A DNA stretch of 34,215 bases from positions 1-34,215 of the forward strand of contig NZ_WNKY01000058.1 of NCBI RefSeq assembly GCF_009720825.1, written 5' to 3'. Shown here piece after piece: positions 6,049 to 14,843 of the stretch. This DNA comes from Duganella radicis. Lineage in GTDB: Bacteria > Pseudomonadota > Gammaproteobacteria > Burkholderiales > Burkholderiaceae_D. Made by a program: the position numbers and the translations under genes. The stretch's first letter is position 1. Each line of letters opens with the position of its first letter. The notes beneath the pieces were generated by a model that made no database searches, had not been told where the DNA came from, and saw nothing but the letters and a program-made list of their open reading frames with translations.

Positions 6049-7929
6049 ATGGCACTTCTGCAAATTTCCGAACCCGGCATGTCCACCGCACCGCACCAGC
6101 ATCGTCTGGCGGTGGGGATCGACCTGGGTACCACCAATTCGCTGGTGGCGACTGTGCGCAACAGCATTCCAGAAGTGCTGAACGACGAAGACGGCCGCGC
6201 GCTGCTGCCGTCCGTGGTGCGCTATCTGCCTAACGGTCACGCCAACATCGGCTACAAGGCGCAGGCTGCGCAGACCACCGATCCAAAGAACACGATCGTC
6301 TCCGTCAAGCGTTTCATGGGCCGCGGCCTGGCGGATATCGCTTACGCCGAGAATTTGCCGTATCAATTCGTGGATGCTCCCGGCATGGTGCAGCTGAAAA
6401 CCATCGCTGGCGTAAAGAGCCCGGTCGAGGTGTCGGCACAAATTCTGGCCACACTGCGCCAGCGCGCCGAGGACTCGCTGGGCGACGATCTGGTGGGCGC
6501 GGTGATCACCGTGCCAGCTTACTTCGACGACGCGCAGCGCCAGGCCACCAAGGATGCCGCACAACTGGCCGGCCTGAACGTGCTGCGCCTGCTGAGCGAG
6601 CCGACGGCGGCCGCCATCGCCTATGGCCTCGATAACGGTTCGGAAGGCGTGTACGCCGTCTATGACTTGGGCGGCGGCACCTTCGACATCTCCATCCTCA
6701 AACTGAGCAAAGGCGTGTTTGAAGTGCTGTCCACCGGCGGCGACTCCGCGCTGGGCGGCGACGACTTCGACCACCGCCTGTTCTGCTACATTCATCAGGA
6801 AGAAAAACTGGCGCCGTTGTCGGACGAAGACACCGCGCTGCTGATGGTGAAATCGCGCGAAGCGAAGGAACTGCTGTCCACCAAATCCGAAGTGATCGTG
6901 GACGCCGCGCTCAAGTCGGGCGAACAGGTACACATCACGATCACCGCAGAGAAGTTCCAGGAGATCACCAGGCACCTGATCGAAAAGACCATGAAAGCCA
7001 TCAAGAAAGCGCTGCGCGACGCCAATGTCGATGCGGACGACGTCGATGGCGTGGTCATGGTCGGCGGTGCGACCCGCATGCCGCACGTGCACCGCGCGGT
7101 CAGCGAATACTTCCATACCACGCCGCACGCGAACATCGACCCGGACAAGGTTGTGGCGCTGGGCGCGGCGATTCAGGCCAATCTGCTGGCCGGCAACCGC
7201 GCGCCGGGCGACGACTGGTTGCTGCTGGACGTGATTCCGCTGTCGCTGGGCATCGAGACCATGGGCGGCCTGGTAGAGAAAATTATCCCCCGCAATTCGA
7301 CCATCCCATGCGCCCGCGCGCAGGAGTTCACCACCTTCAAGGACGGCCAGACCGCGCTGGCGGTGCACGTGCTGCAAGGCGAACGCGAACTGGTGGCCGA
7401 CTGCCGCTCGCTGGCGCGCTTTGAATTGCGCGGCATTCCGCCGATGGCGGCAGGTGCGGCGCGCATCCGCATCACGTACCAGGTGGATGCGGACGGTCTG
7501 CTGTCGGTATCGGCACGCGAACTGCGCTCGGGCGTGGAGTCGTCCATCACCGTCAAGCCGTCGTATGGTCTGGGCGATGACGACGTGGCGCGCATGCTGC
7601 AAGACTCGCACGCATCGGCGGCGGTCGACATGCAGGCGCGTGCGCTGCGCGAAGAGCAGGTGGAAGCGGAACGCATCCTGCTGGCCACGCAAGCCGCGCT
7701 GGACGAAGATGCCGCATTGCTGTCGGACGAGGAACGCGTCGCCGTCGATGCGCTGATGGCGAAGACCCGCGAGATCGTCGCGCAATCGCAGACCGGCGCG
7801 GTGGACCATCAGGCAGTGAAGGCGGCGGTTGAAGCGCTGGCCCACGGCACCGAAGAATTCGCATCACGCCGCATGGACCGCAGCGTGCGCAGTGCACTGG
7901 CGGGCAAGGCGCTCGACCAGGTCGTTTAA
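6049..7929 (+). CDS. hscA: Specialised Hsp70 chaperone HscA
   Basis: HscA (626 residues) uses ATP to release clusters from IscU, recognising its LPPVK motif with help from HscB. The N-terminal ATPase domain shows GIDLGTTNSLVATV (about 24-37), the phosphate-2 loop YDLGGGTFDISIL and the adenosine motif VVMVGGATRMP. The substrate-binding domain starts around residue 390 (DVIPLSLGIETMGGL). The start MALLQISEPG matches the family N-terminus. The upstream bases ACTGAAAACTAA contain no clear Shine-Dalgarno and include the previous gene's stop, so translation probably relies on coupling. Fdx follows 18 bp later. Confidence 0.96.
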   Translation: MALLQISEPGMSTAPHQHRLAVGIDLGTTNSLVATVRNSIPEVLNDEDGRALLPSVVRYLPNGHANIGYKAQAAQTTDPKNTIVSVKRFMGRGLADIAYAENLPYQFVDAPGMVQLKTIAGVKSPVEVSAQILATLRQRAEDSLGDDLVGAVITVPAYFDDAQRQATKDAAQLAGLNVLRLLSEPTAAAIAYGLDNGSEGVYAVYDLGGGTFDISILKLSKGVFEVLSTGGDSALGGDDFDHRLFCYIHQEEKLAPLSDEDTALLMVKSREAKELLSTKSEVIVDAALKSGEQVHITITAEKFQEITRHLIEKTMKAIKKALRDANVDADDVDGVVMVGGATRMPHVHRAVSEYFHTTPHANIDPDKVVALGAAIQANLLAGNRAPGDDWLLLDVIPLSLGIETMGGLVEKIIPRNSTIPCARAQEFTTFKDGQTALAVHVLQGERELVADCRSLARFELRGIPPMAAGAARIRITYQVDADGLLSVSARELRSGVESSITVKPSYGLGDDDVARMLQDSHASAAVDMQARALREEQVEAERILLATQAALDEDAALLSDEERVAVDALMAKTREIVAQSQTGAVDHQAVKAAVEALAHGTEEFASRRMDRSVRSALAGKALDQVV

Positions 7930-7947
7930 ATAAACTTAGAGCTCAAC

Positions 7948-8289
7948 ATGCCACAAATCGTATTCCTCCCTCACGCCAAACTGTGCCCGGACGGCGCGGT
8001 TGTTGAAGCCCCAGCCGGCAAAACCCTGTGCGACGTCATGCTGGACAATGACATCCACATCGAGCACGCGTGCGAGAAATCCTGCGCCTGCACCACCTGT
8101 CACGTGCTGGTGCGCGAGGGCTTCAATTCGCTGAACGAAGCCAGCGAAACCGAAGAAGACCTGCTGGACAAGGCCTGGGGCCTGGAAGCCGTGTCGCGTC
8201 TGTCGTGCCAGGCCGTGGTGGCGGACGAAGACCTGGTTATTGAAATTCCGAAGTACACCATCAATCACGCAAGCGAAGGCGGGCACTGA
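7948..8289 (+). CDS. fdx: ISC-type [2Fe-2S] ferredoxin
   Basis: This 113-residue adrenodoxin-type ferredoxin supplies electrons for cluster assembly and cysteine persulfide reduction. The ligands are C42, C48, C51 and C87, in CEKSCACTTC and RLSCQ; C46 is an additional non-ligand Cys common in this type. It lies between hscA and iscX, the usual place. Confidence 0.96.
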   Translation: MPQIVFLPHAKLCPDGAVVEAPAGKTLCDVMLDNDIHIEHACEKSCACTTCHVLVREGFNSLNEASETEEDLLDKAWGLEAVSRLSCQAVVADEDLVIEIPKYTINHASEGGH

Positions 8290-8290
8290 T

Positions 8291-8485
8291 ATGAAGTGGA
8301 CTGACATCACCGCGATTGCGGAAGCGCTGTACGACAAGTATCCGGACGTCGATCCGGCCACCATCCGCTTCACCGATCTGCACAACAAAATCATCGACCT
8401 CGAAGAGTTCGATGACGACAAATCGCGCGGTGGTGAGAAAGTCCTTGAAGCAGTTCAGCAGGCGTGGATCGATGAAGCCCAGTAA
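8291..8485 (+). CDS. iscX: Fe-S assembly protein IscX
   Basis: IscX (64 residues) is a small acidic protein that binds IscS and iron and modulates the desulfurase. The start MKWTDITAIAEALYDKYPDVDP, the FTDLHNKI segment and the EEFDDD acidic patch are typical. The ATG is 1 bp after the fdx stop. Its 3' end overlaps the next gene by 14 bp. Confidence 0.95.
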   Translation: MKWTDITAIAEALYDKYPDVDPATIRFTDLHNKIIDLEEFDDDKSRGGEKVLEAVQQAWIDEAQ

Positions 8486-9353
8486 GCAACCGAAAATCGG
8501 CGCCACCGTCACCAGCGCCGACAACATGCCGGAAATCCGTGAAGGCCAGACCGTAGCGCTGCTACAGGAGCTGCACATCCTCACGCGCGACGGCAAGATG
8601 AATCAGGACAGCCGCCGCAAGCTGAAACAGGTCTACCACCTGTATCAGTTCATTGAGCCGTTGCTGAAAGAAGTGTTGGAGTCCAAGGATAACGTCACGC
8701 TGGTGGACCATGGCGCCGGCAAGTCCTACCTCGGCTTCATCATCTACGACCTGTTCTTCAAGGCGCTGCAAAACTCGCACATCTACGGCATTGAGACGCG
8801 CGAAGAGCTGGTGGCGCGCTCGCAGGAACTGGCGCGGAAATTCAACTTCCCCGGCATTTCCTTCCTGCCGCTGTCGGTGGCCGAGTCCACCGAGTCGACG
8901 CTGCTGCCGGAGCAGATCGATGTCGTCACCGCGCTCCACGCCTGCAACACGGCGACCGATGACGCCATCCAGTTCGCATTGAAGAAAAAGGCCAGGCACA
9001 TCGTGCTGGTGCCATGCTGCCAGGCCGAAGTGGCTTCGGTCCTCAAGAAAAACAAAGGCCAGTCGCTGGGTAAATCCGCGCTGACCGAAATCTGGCGTCA
9101 TCCAATTCACACGCGTGAATTCGGCAGCCAGATCACCAACGTGCTGCGTTGCCTGCAACTGGAAGCGCACGGCTACAGCGTCACCGTGACTGAACTGGTA
9201 GGCTGGGAGCATTCGATGAAGAATGAACTCATCATTGCCACGTACAAGAATCTGCCGCGCAAGCGTCCGGCCGAACGCCTGAAAGAGGTGCTGGAGACCG
9301 TGGGCCTGCAAGAGATGCATACCCGTTTCTTCGCCGAAGAAGAGGTGGCATGA
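8472..9353 (+). CDS. SAM-dependent methyltransferase, Methyltransf_32-like
   Basis: The 293-residue protein has a Rossmann-type SAM site: VDHGAGKSYLGF (Asp79 to Gly83) is motif I and GIETREEL is the acidic end of strand 2. The ALHACNTATDDAI and LVPCCQ segments are characteristic of the Methyltransf_32/METTL25-like family. The substrate is unknown. ATG 8472 lies inside iscX; a second in-frame ATG at 8526 (MPEIREGQ) is a plausible alternative start. The overlap with iscX and the same orientation suggest it is read from the isc operon, but a functional link to Fe-S assembly is not shown. Confidence 0.8.
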   Translation: MKPSKQPKIGATVTSADNMPEIREGQTVALLQELHILTRDGKMNQDSRRKLKQVYHLYQFIEPLLKEVLESKDNVTLVDHGAGKSYLGFIIYDLFFKALQNSHIYGIETREELVARSQELARKFNFPGISFLPLSVAESTESTLLPEQIDVVTALHACNTATDDAIQFALKKKARHIVLVPCCQAEVASVLKKNKGQSLGKSALTEIWRHPIHTREFGSQITNVLRCLQLEAHGYSVTVTELVGWEHSMKNELIIATYKNLPRKRPAERLKEVLETVGLQEMHTRFFAEEEVA

Positions 9354-10360
9354 TGGAGTGGCTCGACCTGCGTAGCGACACCGTTACGCGCCCCAGCGCT
9401 GCCATGTGCGCGGCCATCAACGCCGCCGATGTTGGCGATGACGTCTACGGCGACGACCCGACCGTCAACCGCTTGCAGGAGTACGCGGCTGATTTGTTCG
9501 GTTTTGAAGACGCGGTGTTCGCGCCGTCCGGCACGCAAAGCAATCTGCTCGCGCTGCTGGCGCATTGCGGCCGTGGCGACGAGTATCTGGTCGGCCAGGA
9601 AGCGCATACCTACCGCTACGAAGGCGGCGGTGCCGCGGTGCTGGGTAGCATCCAGCCGCAGCCCATCATCAACCAGGCCGATGGCAGCATAGCGCTGGCC
9701 GATATCGCGTCCTACATCAAGCCGGACGATTTCCACTTCGCGCGCACCAAGCTGCTCGCGCTGGAGAACACCATCAACGGCCGCGTGCTGCCTATGGAGT
9801 ATGTGCAGCAGGCGACGCAATTGGCGCATGACAAAGGCCTGTCCACGCACCTCGACGGCGCGCGCGTCTGCAACGCCGCCGTCAAGCTGGGCGTGAGTCC
9901 GCGTGAGATCACGCGCGGCTTCGATTCGGTGTCGGTGTGCCTGTCCAAAGGCCTCGGCGCGCCGGTCGGTTCGGTCCTGCTGGGCACCAGGCCGTTCATC
10001 AAAGAGGCCAAGCGCTGGCGCAAGATGCTGGGCGGTGGCATGCGCCAGGCCGGCGTCATCGCGGCCGGCGGCTTGTACGCGCTGGAGCACAACATCCCGC
10101 GCTTGCAGGAAGACCACGACAACGCGGCTTACTTCGCCGGCGAGCTGGCGAAGATGAAAGGCCTCAAAGTCAGCACGCCGCAGACCAATATCTTCTACGT
10201 CGACATTCCGCAGTTCGTGCTGAAAGGGCTGGAGGATGTGCTGGAACTGACGCGCATCCGTCTCTCGCTGTCGCAGCGCACGCGCATCGTCACGCACATG
10301 GACGCCTCGCGCGACGCTATCGACCGCGCCATCACCGTGTTTGGAGACTTTTTTGGATAA
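9353..10360 (+). CDS. ltaE: Low-specificity L-threonine aldolase
   Basis: This PLP fold-type I enzyme of 335 residues cleaves L-threonine or L-allo-threonine to glycine and acetaldehyde. The start MEWLDLRSDTVTRPS and the segments GDDVYGDDPTVNRLQ, FAPSGTQSN and THLDGARVCNA are diagnostic. The PLP lysine lies in CLSKGLGAPVGS (K199). Two adjacent ATGs are possible (9350 and 9353); the second has better spacing from GAGG at 9342-9345 and overlaps the previous stop as TGATG. It is probably translated by coupling to the methyltransferase. Confidence 0.92.
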   Translation: MEWLDLRSDTVTRPSAAMCAAINAADVGDDVYGDDPTVNRLQEYAADLFGFEDAVFAPSGTQSNLLALLAHCGRGDEYLVGQEAHTYRYEGGGAAVLGSIQPQPIINQADGSIALADIASYIKPDDFHFARTKLLALENTINGRVLPMEYVQQATQLAHDKGLSTHLDGARVCNAAVKLGVSPREITRGFDSVSVCLSKGLGAPVGSVLLGTRPFIKEAKRWRKMLGGGMRQAGVIAAGGLYALEHNIPRLQEDHDNAAYFAGELAKMKGLKVSTPQTNIFYVDIPQFVLKGLEDVLELTRIRLSLSQRTRIVTHMDASRDAIDRAITVFGDFFG

Positions 10361-11030
10361 CGACGATACCGTACGCCTGAACAAGCGCGTCGCCGAAGAG
10401 CGCGGCTGTTCCCGTCGTGAGGCGGAGCTCTACATCGAGGGTGGCTTTGTCAGCGTCGATGGCGAAATCGTGGAAGAGGTGGGCGCGCGCGTGACGCCGG
10501 AACAGCAAGTCAGCGTCGCAGCCGACGCCACGCTGCTGGAAATCACGCCGGTGACCATCGTGCTGCACAAGCCTGCGGGAGCGGCGCAACCGCTGCACCT
10601 GCTGAATGCCGATTCGCTGACGCGCACCGTGCCTGGCAAGCGCTTCCTCAAGCGTCACATCACGGGGCAGGAGCAGATGGTGCCGCTGGACGCCAAGGCC
10701 AGTGGCCTGGTCGTCTTCACGCAAGACTTCCGCGTCAACCGCAAGCTGAGCGAGGACACGCTGGAACAGGAAATCATCGTTGAAGTCTCCGGCCAGATCA
10801 TTGAAGGCGGCTTGCAGCAGCTGAATCAGATCAACGGCAAAGTAAGCTGGCAGAACGAAACGCGCCTGCGCTTCGCCATGAAGAACGCCAAGCTTGGATT
10901 GATCGAAAAACTGTGCAAGGAAGTCGGCCTGAAAGTGCTGTCCATGAAGCGCATCCGCATTGGACGCATCTCCATGGCCAGCTTGCCGGCAGGCGAATGG
11001 CGCTACCTGCAAGACTACGAGAAGTTCTGA
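10353..11030 (+). CDS. rRNA pseudouridine synthase, RsuA/RluB/E/F family (RluF-like)
   Basis: The 225-residue protein has an N-terminal S4 RNA-binding domain (about 8-60: RLNKRVAEERGCSRREAEL, GGFVSVDG). A pseudouridine synthase domain follows, with catalytic Asp113 in PLDAKASGLVVFT. Such enzymes isomerise a single uridine in 23S or 16S rRNA; which one is not clear, though the S4 domain and length fit RluF. No ATG is available; TTG 10353 is chosen because GGAG (10343-10346) is six bases upstream, with TTG 10341 as an alternative. It overlaps the aldolase by 8 bp and converges with the S9 peptidase with no bases between the stops. Confidence 0.85.
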   Translation: MDNDDTVRLNKRVAEERGCSRREAELYIEGGFVSVDGEIVEEVGARVTPEQQVSVAADATLLEITPVTIVLHKPAGAAQPLHLLNADSLTRTVPGKRFLKRHITGQEQMVPLDAKASGLVVFTQDFRVNRKLSEDTLEQEIIVEVSGQIIEGGLQQLNQINGKVSWQNETRLRFAMKNAKLGLIEKLCKEVGLKVLSMKRIRIGRISMASLPAGEWRYLQDYEKF

Positions 11031-13148
11031 TTATTTTCCGGTCTGCGACAGGATGAAGGCATAAGTATCCGCCGCCTCCGCATCCTGTTGCGCGCGCGTC
11101 GAGCCCATGCCGTGGCCGGCGTCGAAATCCACCCGCAACAACACAGGCTTGCCGCTGGCCGTCGCCGCTTGCAGGCGCGCCGCCATCTTCGCCGGATGGA
11201 AGGGCGCCACGCGCGGATCGGTCACGCCGGTGGTCAGCAGCACCGCCGGGTATTTGGTCCCGTCCACCACTTGCTGATAGCTGTCGATGCTCTTCAAGGC
11301 CTTGAAGCCTGCTGGATCGGCAATCGCACCCCATTCAGGTTCTTCGCCGTAGCCATTCTGCTCCGCCACGTAGCGCAGCGGATTGTGCCAGCCCACGCCG
11401 GACACCACGGCCGCAAACAGGTCCGGACGTTCTTCCAGCGCGCGGCCCATGGTGATGCCGCCGGCTGAACGTCCGCCGATAGCCTGATACGCCGGCGAGG
11501 TGTAGCCCTTGGCCTGCATGTCCTCGCACACGGCGATCAGGTCGCGCCAGGTGTTCGGTTTATTTTCCAGCTGGCCGGCGCGATGCCACTCGCGGCCAAA
11601 CTCGCCGCCGCCGCGCACATTGGCGTAGCCGATGACGGCGCCTTGATCCGCCAGTGCCAGCAAGCGGCCGACAAACGCCGGCGTGTAAGCCGCCGCGCCA
11701 TAGCTGCCGTAGGCTTGGACGAAGGCTGGATTTTTGCCGTCCAGCTTCAGGCCCTTTTTGTAGACCAGGCTATACGGAATCTGCGTGCCATCCTTGGCGG
11801 TGGCGAAGCGGCGTTCGGTGGCGTAGCCACTGACGTCAATCGCCGGTTTGGGCGTGATGCCGGTGTCGGCCACCTTGCCGTCCGCGCCCACCGACCAGAT
11901 GCCCGCAGGTTGCAGCCAGCCGGTGAAGATGATCAGCGCGCCCGGCGTCTTGTCGTCGGCGTCGACTTCGCGCAGCGTGCCGTCGAAGGGCAGGGCGATG
12001 TCGGCCAGTTTACCGTCCGTGCCCAGGCGTTGCAGCTTGCCGATGCCGCCGTCCATGGCGCGGATGTACAAGCCATCCTTGGCGCGCGCGACGCCTTGCA
12101 GCACCAGTGTCGATTCGGGCATCACTTCCTGCGCGTTGGGCAGCGATGGCTTCGACGCGGAGGTTTTCAACAGGCGGCCGCGCGGGTGCTTGTGATTGGA
12201 TAGCAGGTACAGGTCGTCGCCTTGCAGATTGAAGTCGGTTACCTCGTCATCGAAGTTGGCGGCCTGCTGCCATTTGGCCTTGCCGCGCAAGACGTCTTGC
12301 AGCGGCGCGGTGTAGAGGCGCCGCTCTTTGCGCACGTCGGCCAGCATCAGCACCGCGACGTTGGTTTGCGTGGACGCGAGCACCAGCGGCACCTGGATCT
12401 TTTCATACTGAACAGCGGCGTCGAGGCCGCGCTTCATCAGCACCGGGTCCTTGTCAGGGTTGGCGCCCACTTTGTGGAAGCGCGCTTGCGAGTCGAGGAA
12501 ACGCTCCGGCGTGTTCACTTTGCCGGTCAGCTGATTGTAGAAGAAGCCGGAGCTGTCGGCCAGCCAGCTGGGGCTGGCGTATTGCGTGTTGGCGATGTGC
12601 TCTTTCAGCACCGTGCCGCTGCGCACATCCATGATGTACAGCACCGAGTCTTCACTGCCGTCTTTCGACAGGCCGTACACCAGTTTGCTGCCGTCCGGCG
12701 AGGCGCGCCACCAGTCGAGCGAGACATGGCTGGTCTTGGTATCGAGCTTGGTCGGGTCGACCAGCACCCGGTCCTTGCCGCCTTCGCGCACGAACAGTTT
12801 GAAGTTGTTGGAGCCGACCGGGCGTTGCTGGTAGAACAGGCGGGCGCCGGCCTTTTGCACCTCGGCCGGACTGGCGATGTCGCCGGACAATTGCTGAATG
12901 CGCTTCAACAGCTCATCGCGCCTGGGCAATTGATCGAGGACAGCGCGGGCGTGGGCGTTTTGTTGTTTCAGGAACGGCAGCCAGTCCGGGTCCTTGTCGT
13001 TTTCCATCCAGCGGTAGCGGTCGGTGATGGTCTCGCCGAAATAGGTGTCGGTGACGGCTTCGACGCGGGCAACAGGGGCGGGCGGAAGGTCGGCGGCGGC
13101 CGCGCTGGCGGCGAGCGCCAACAGCGCGCCGTAGATGGCAGGTTTCAT
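11031..13148 (-). CDS. Secreted prolyl oligopeptidase (S9A)
   Basis: This 705-residue serine peptidase cleaves short peptides after proline. A signal peptide (MKPAIYGALLALAASAAAA) implies export to the periplasm. A seven-blade beta-propeller (about 80-420) precedes the C-terminal alpha/beta-hydrolase domain. The catalytic triad is visible as Ser561 in GGRSAGGI, Asp644 in GVTDPRV and His679 in AGHGMG. Length and N-terminal YRWMENDKDPDW match S9A enzymes. It lies downstream of the RDD gene on the same strand, separated by 52 bp that carry a strong hairpin. Confidence 0.94.
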   Translation of the reverse strand: MKPAIYGALLALAASAAAADLPPAPVARVEAVTDTYFGETITDRYRWMENDKDPDWLPFLKQQNAHARAVLDQLPRRDELLKRIQQLSGDIASPAEVQKAGARLFYQQRPVGSNNFKLFVREGGKDRVLVDPTKLDTKTSHVSLDWWRASPDGSKLVYGLSKDGSEDSVLYIMDVRSGTVLKEHIANTQYASPSWLADSSGFFYNQLTGKVNTPERFLDSQARFHKVGANPDKDPVLMKRGLDAAVQYEKIQVPLVLASTQTNVAVLMLADVRKERRLYTAPLQDVLRGKAKWQQAANFDDEVTDFNLQGDDLYLLSNHKHPRGRLLKTSASKPSLPNAQEVMPESTLVLQGVARAKDGLYIRAMDGGIGKLQRLGTDGKLADIALPFDGTLREVDADDKTPGALIIFTGWLQPAGIWSVGADGKVADTGITPKPAIDVSGYATERRFATAKDGTQIPYSLVYKKGLKLDGKNPAFVQAYGSYGAAAYTPAFVGRLLALADQGAVIGYANVRGGGEFGREWHRAGQLENKPNTWRDLIAVCEDMQAKGYTSPAYQAIGGRSAGGITMGRALEERPDLFAAVVSGVGWHNPLRYVAEQNGYGEEPEWGAIADPAGFKALKSIDSYQQVVDGTKYPAVLLTTGVTDPRVAPFHPAKMAARLQAATASGKPVLLRVDFDAGHGMGSTRAQQDAEAADTYAFILSQTGK

Positions 13149-13159
13149 TTTCGGTCCCT

Positions 13160-13186
13160 CATGGCAGAAAAGCCTATTCTGCCATG
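13160..13186 (-). promoter_or_regulatory. Perfect 10-bp inverted repeat before the S9 peptidase start
   Basis: CATGGCAGAA (13160-13169) and TTCTGCCATG (13177-13186) are exact inverse repeats around a 7-base loop. On the minus strand the hairpin ends right at the AGGGAC ribosome-binding sequence of the S9 gene. There is no T-run on the minus strand side, so a classical terminator for the RDD operon is unlikely. It could influence translation of the peptidase or be a protein-binding operator. Confidence 0.5.
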
Positions 13187-13200
13187 AAAGATTGCGAAAA

Positions 13201-13701
13201 TTACACTTTCTTTTTCTTTTCCGGCGGCGGCAGCTGCACCATGCGCGTGCCGGCCAGTTTGTCGTGCAGGAACTGGCGGTCCTTGTCGAAGAAGGCCGTC
13301 AGCGACCACAGCAGGATGCCGGCGAAGATCGCGCCCAGCGCCTGCCAGCGGTGCAGGTCCAGCGCCAGCGCCACGATCAGCGCCGGCAGCACCCACATCC
13401 AGCTCAGCAGATAGCGCAGGGCGGCGGCACGCGGGGACACGCGATTGCCATTCTTGCACAGCAGCTTCATGCGCCAGGTTTTCATGGCCAGCGTCTGGCC
13501 GTCGCGGCTCCACTGGTGAATGAAATAGAAGCCCAGCACCACGAAGGCCAACGCCTGCCGCATGTGCTCGACCAGCGGCGTGTGGCTGGCGCGGGTGGCG
13601 ATCTCAAAAATCAGGAACGGCAGGAACAGCACGGCAAAGCCGAGCAGCGATTCATACACCATCGAAATCAGGCGGCGCTTGACGGTCGGGTTATTTGACA
13701 T
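13201..13701 (-). CDS. RDD-family membrane protein
   Basis: The 166-residue inner-membrane protein has three to four hydrophobic helices (about 15-35, 48-65, 95-118 and 122-137). It carries the RDD motif region RLISMVYESLL at the N-terminus and DGQTLAMKTWRMKLL between helices. RDD proteins are small membrane proteins, some linked to cation transport, but the role here is unknown. Its start overlaps the end of the DUF3106 gene by 11 bp; it is the last gene of the sigma-factor operon. The C-terminus is a run of lysines (EKKKKV). Confidence 0.85.
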   Translation of the reverse strand: MSNNPTVKRRLISMVYESLLGFAVLFLPFLIFEIATRASHTPLVEHMRQALAFVVLGFYFIHQWSRDGQTLAMKTWRMKLLCKNGNRVSPRAAALRYLLSWMWVLPALIVALALDLHRWQALGAIFAGILLWSLTAFFDKDRQFLHDKLAGTRMVQLPPPEKKKKV

Positions 13702-14425
13702 CGGTGGGCGCCGGTGGCGTCGGCTGGGCGGGCGTGGTGGATGGCGTCGCCGTGCCGGTCGGCACCGGCGTCACGTTGGAAGCGTTCGGCAGCTGCGCGT
13801 TCGGATCGGCGGCAGGGGCGGGGACCACAGGCGGCACCACCGGCGTCGCCACGCCCGGCGAACTGGTCGGCTTGGCCGGCTTGATCGGCGCCACGGTGGC
13901 GGCCTTGGCCTGTGCCGGCGTCGGCAGATTGGCGACTTGTTTCTTGGTGGCCGGCTTGGCCGCCAATTCCTTCTTCTGCTCGTCCGGCAGCTGCTGGTAG
14001 GATTCCCACGAGGTCGACTTCTGCGCCGGGTCCAGCTTCTGCGCGCGGGCGAAATTCTGGCGCACCTGGCGGCGTTCTTCCGGCGTCATGCGCACCCATT
14101 CGCGCATGCGTTCCTGCACGCGCACCTGCTCATCGGGCTTCATCCTGGCGTAGCGCCTGGCGATGCCCAGCCATTTCTGCTTGCGCACCGGCTCCATGGT
14201 GTCCCATTCGCCGGCGAGCGGTTCCAGCGCCTGCTGCTGGGCAGGCGACAAATTCTTCCACAGGACTTTTTCCGGCGCGGTGGCGCCGCTCTTGCCGGTG
14301 ACCGCGGCCACCGGCGCCTTCACCAGTTCGGGCGCGTCCGGCCGATTGGCGACCCATGCCGCGCCCGCTGCTGCTACCGCTACCACCACTCCAGCGCCCA
14401 GTTTGGCGCGACCGCTCCATGCCAT
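13691..14425 (-). CDS. DUF3106 domain protein with proline-rich tail
   Basis: The 244-residue protein has an N-terminal hydrophobic segment (about 8-27) acting as signal anchor. A DUF3106 region (about 55-150) follows, rich in charged helices with WKNLSPAQQQALEPLAGEW, WLGIARRYARMKPDEQ and MREWVRMTPEERRQVRQNF. After about residue 170 the protein is a low-complexity Pro/Ala/Thr tail that probably spans the periplasm. The function is unknown. It lies between DUF3619 and RDD genes in an operon order common in Burkholderiales; the spacing to DUF3619 is 4 bp. Confidence 0.85.
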   Translation of the reverse strand: MAWSGRAKLGAGVVVAVAAAGAAWVANRPDAPELVKAPVAAVTGKSGATAPEKVLWKNLSPAQQQALEPLAGEWDTMEPVRKQKWLGIARRYARMKPDEQVRVQERMREWVRMTPEERRQVRQNFARAQKLDPAQKSTSWESYQQLPDEQKKELAAKPATKKQVANLPTPAQAKAATVAPIKPAKPTSSPGVATPVVPPVVPAPAADPNAQLPNASNVTPVPTGTATPSTTPAQPTPPAPTDVK

Positions 14426-14429
14426 ACGC

Positions 14430-14843
14430 TTACTCGCTTTGCGACAGATAGGCGTTGAAGCCGTGGTCCAGGTAGGCGTTCAGCGGCAGCTCGTCCGACA
14501 GCACGGCCGCGTCGATCTCGGCCAGGTCGGCGATGCGTTCCTGCTGCTCGTACTGGTAGATGCCGATCATGCCGATCACCAGGGCCAGCGCCGGCACCGC
14601 CATGCTGACCCGGCCCAGCCAGGCAAACTGCGAGAAGAAGCCGCTGATGCCGCCGCCGGCGACAGCCAGATCAGCCTTGGTAACCCGCACGGAGAGCGGC
14701 TGCTCCACATGGGCCTTCTTGCGCGCGAGCGCCATCTTGCGCGCCTGAGCCAGGCGGTCTGTGGTCGAAGCGGGCAGCTCGTCCAGCTTTTCATTGAGCG
14801 CGTGGCGCACTTTGTAAGCGAAATTCAGATCGTCGGTGTTCAT
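14430..14843 (-). CDS. DUF3619 small membrane protein, candidate regulator of adjacent sigma factor
   Basis: The 137-residue protein has a soluble N-terminal part (about 1-70, NFAYKVRHALNEKLDEL) and one transmembrane helix at about 78-98 (VSMAVPALALVIGMIGIYQY). A short C-terminal tail follows. It starts inside the stop codon of the sigma-factor gene (ATGA), the arrangement of many sigma/anti-sigma pairs. A role as anti-sigma factor is plausible from topology and coupling but is inferred; the family has no assigned function that I know. Confidence 0.85.
   Translation of the reverse strand: MNTDDLNFAYKVRHALNEKLDELPASTTDRLAQARKMALARKKAHVEQPLSVRVTKADLAVAGGGISGFFSQFAWLGRVSMAVPALALVIGMIGIYQYEQQERIADLAEIDAAVLSDELPLNAYLDHGFNAYLSQSE

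Noticed and set aside
6028..7845. 605-codon minus-strand frame opposite hscA
   Set aside because: Same reason; hscA is unmistakable on the plus strand.
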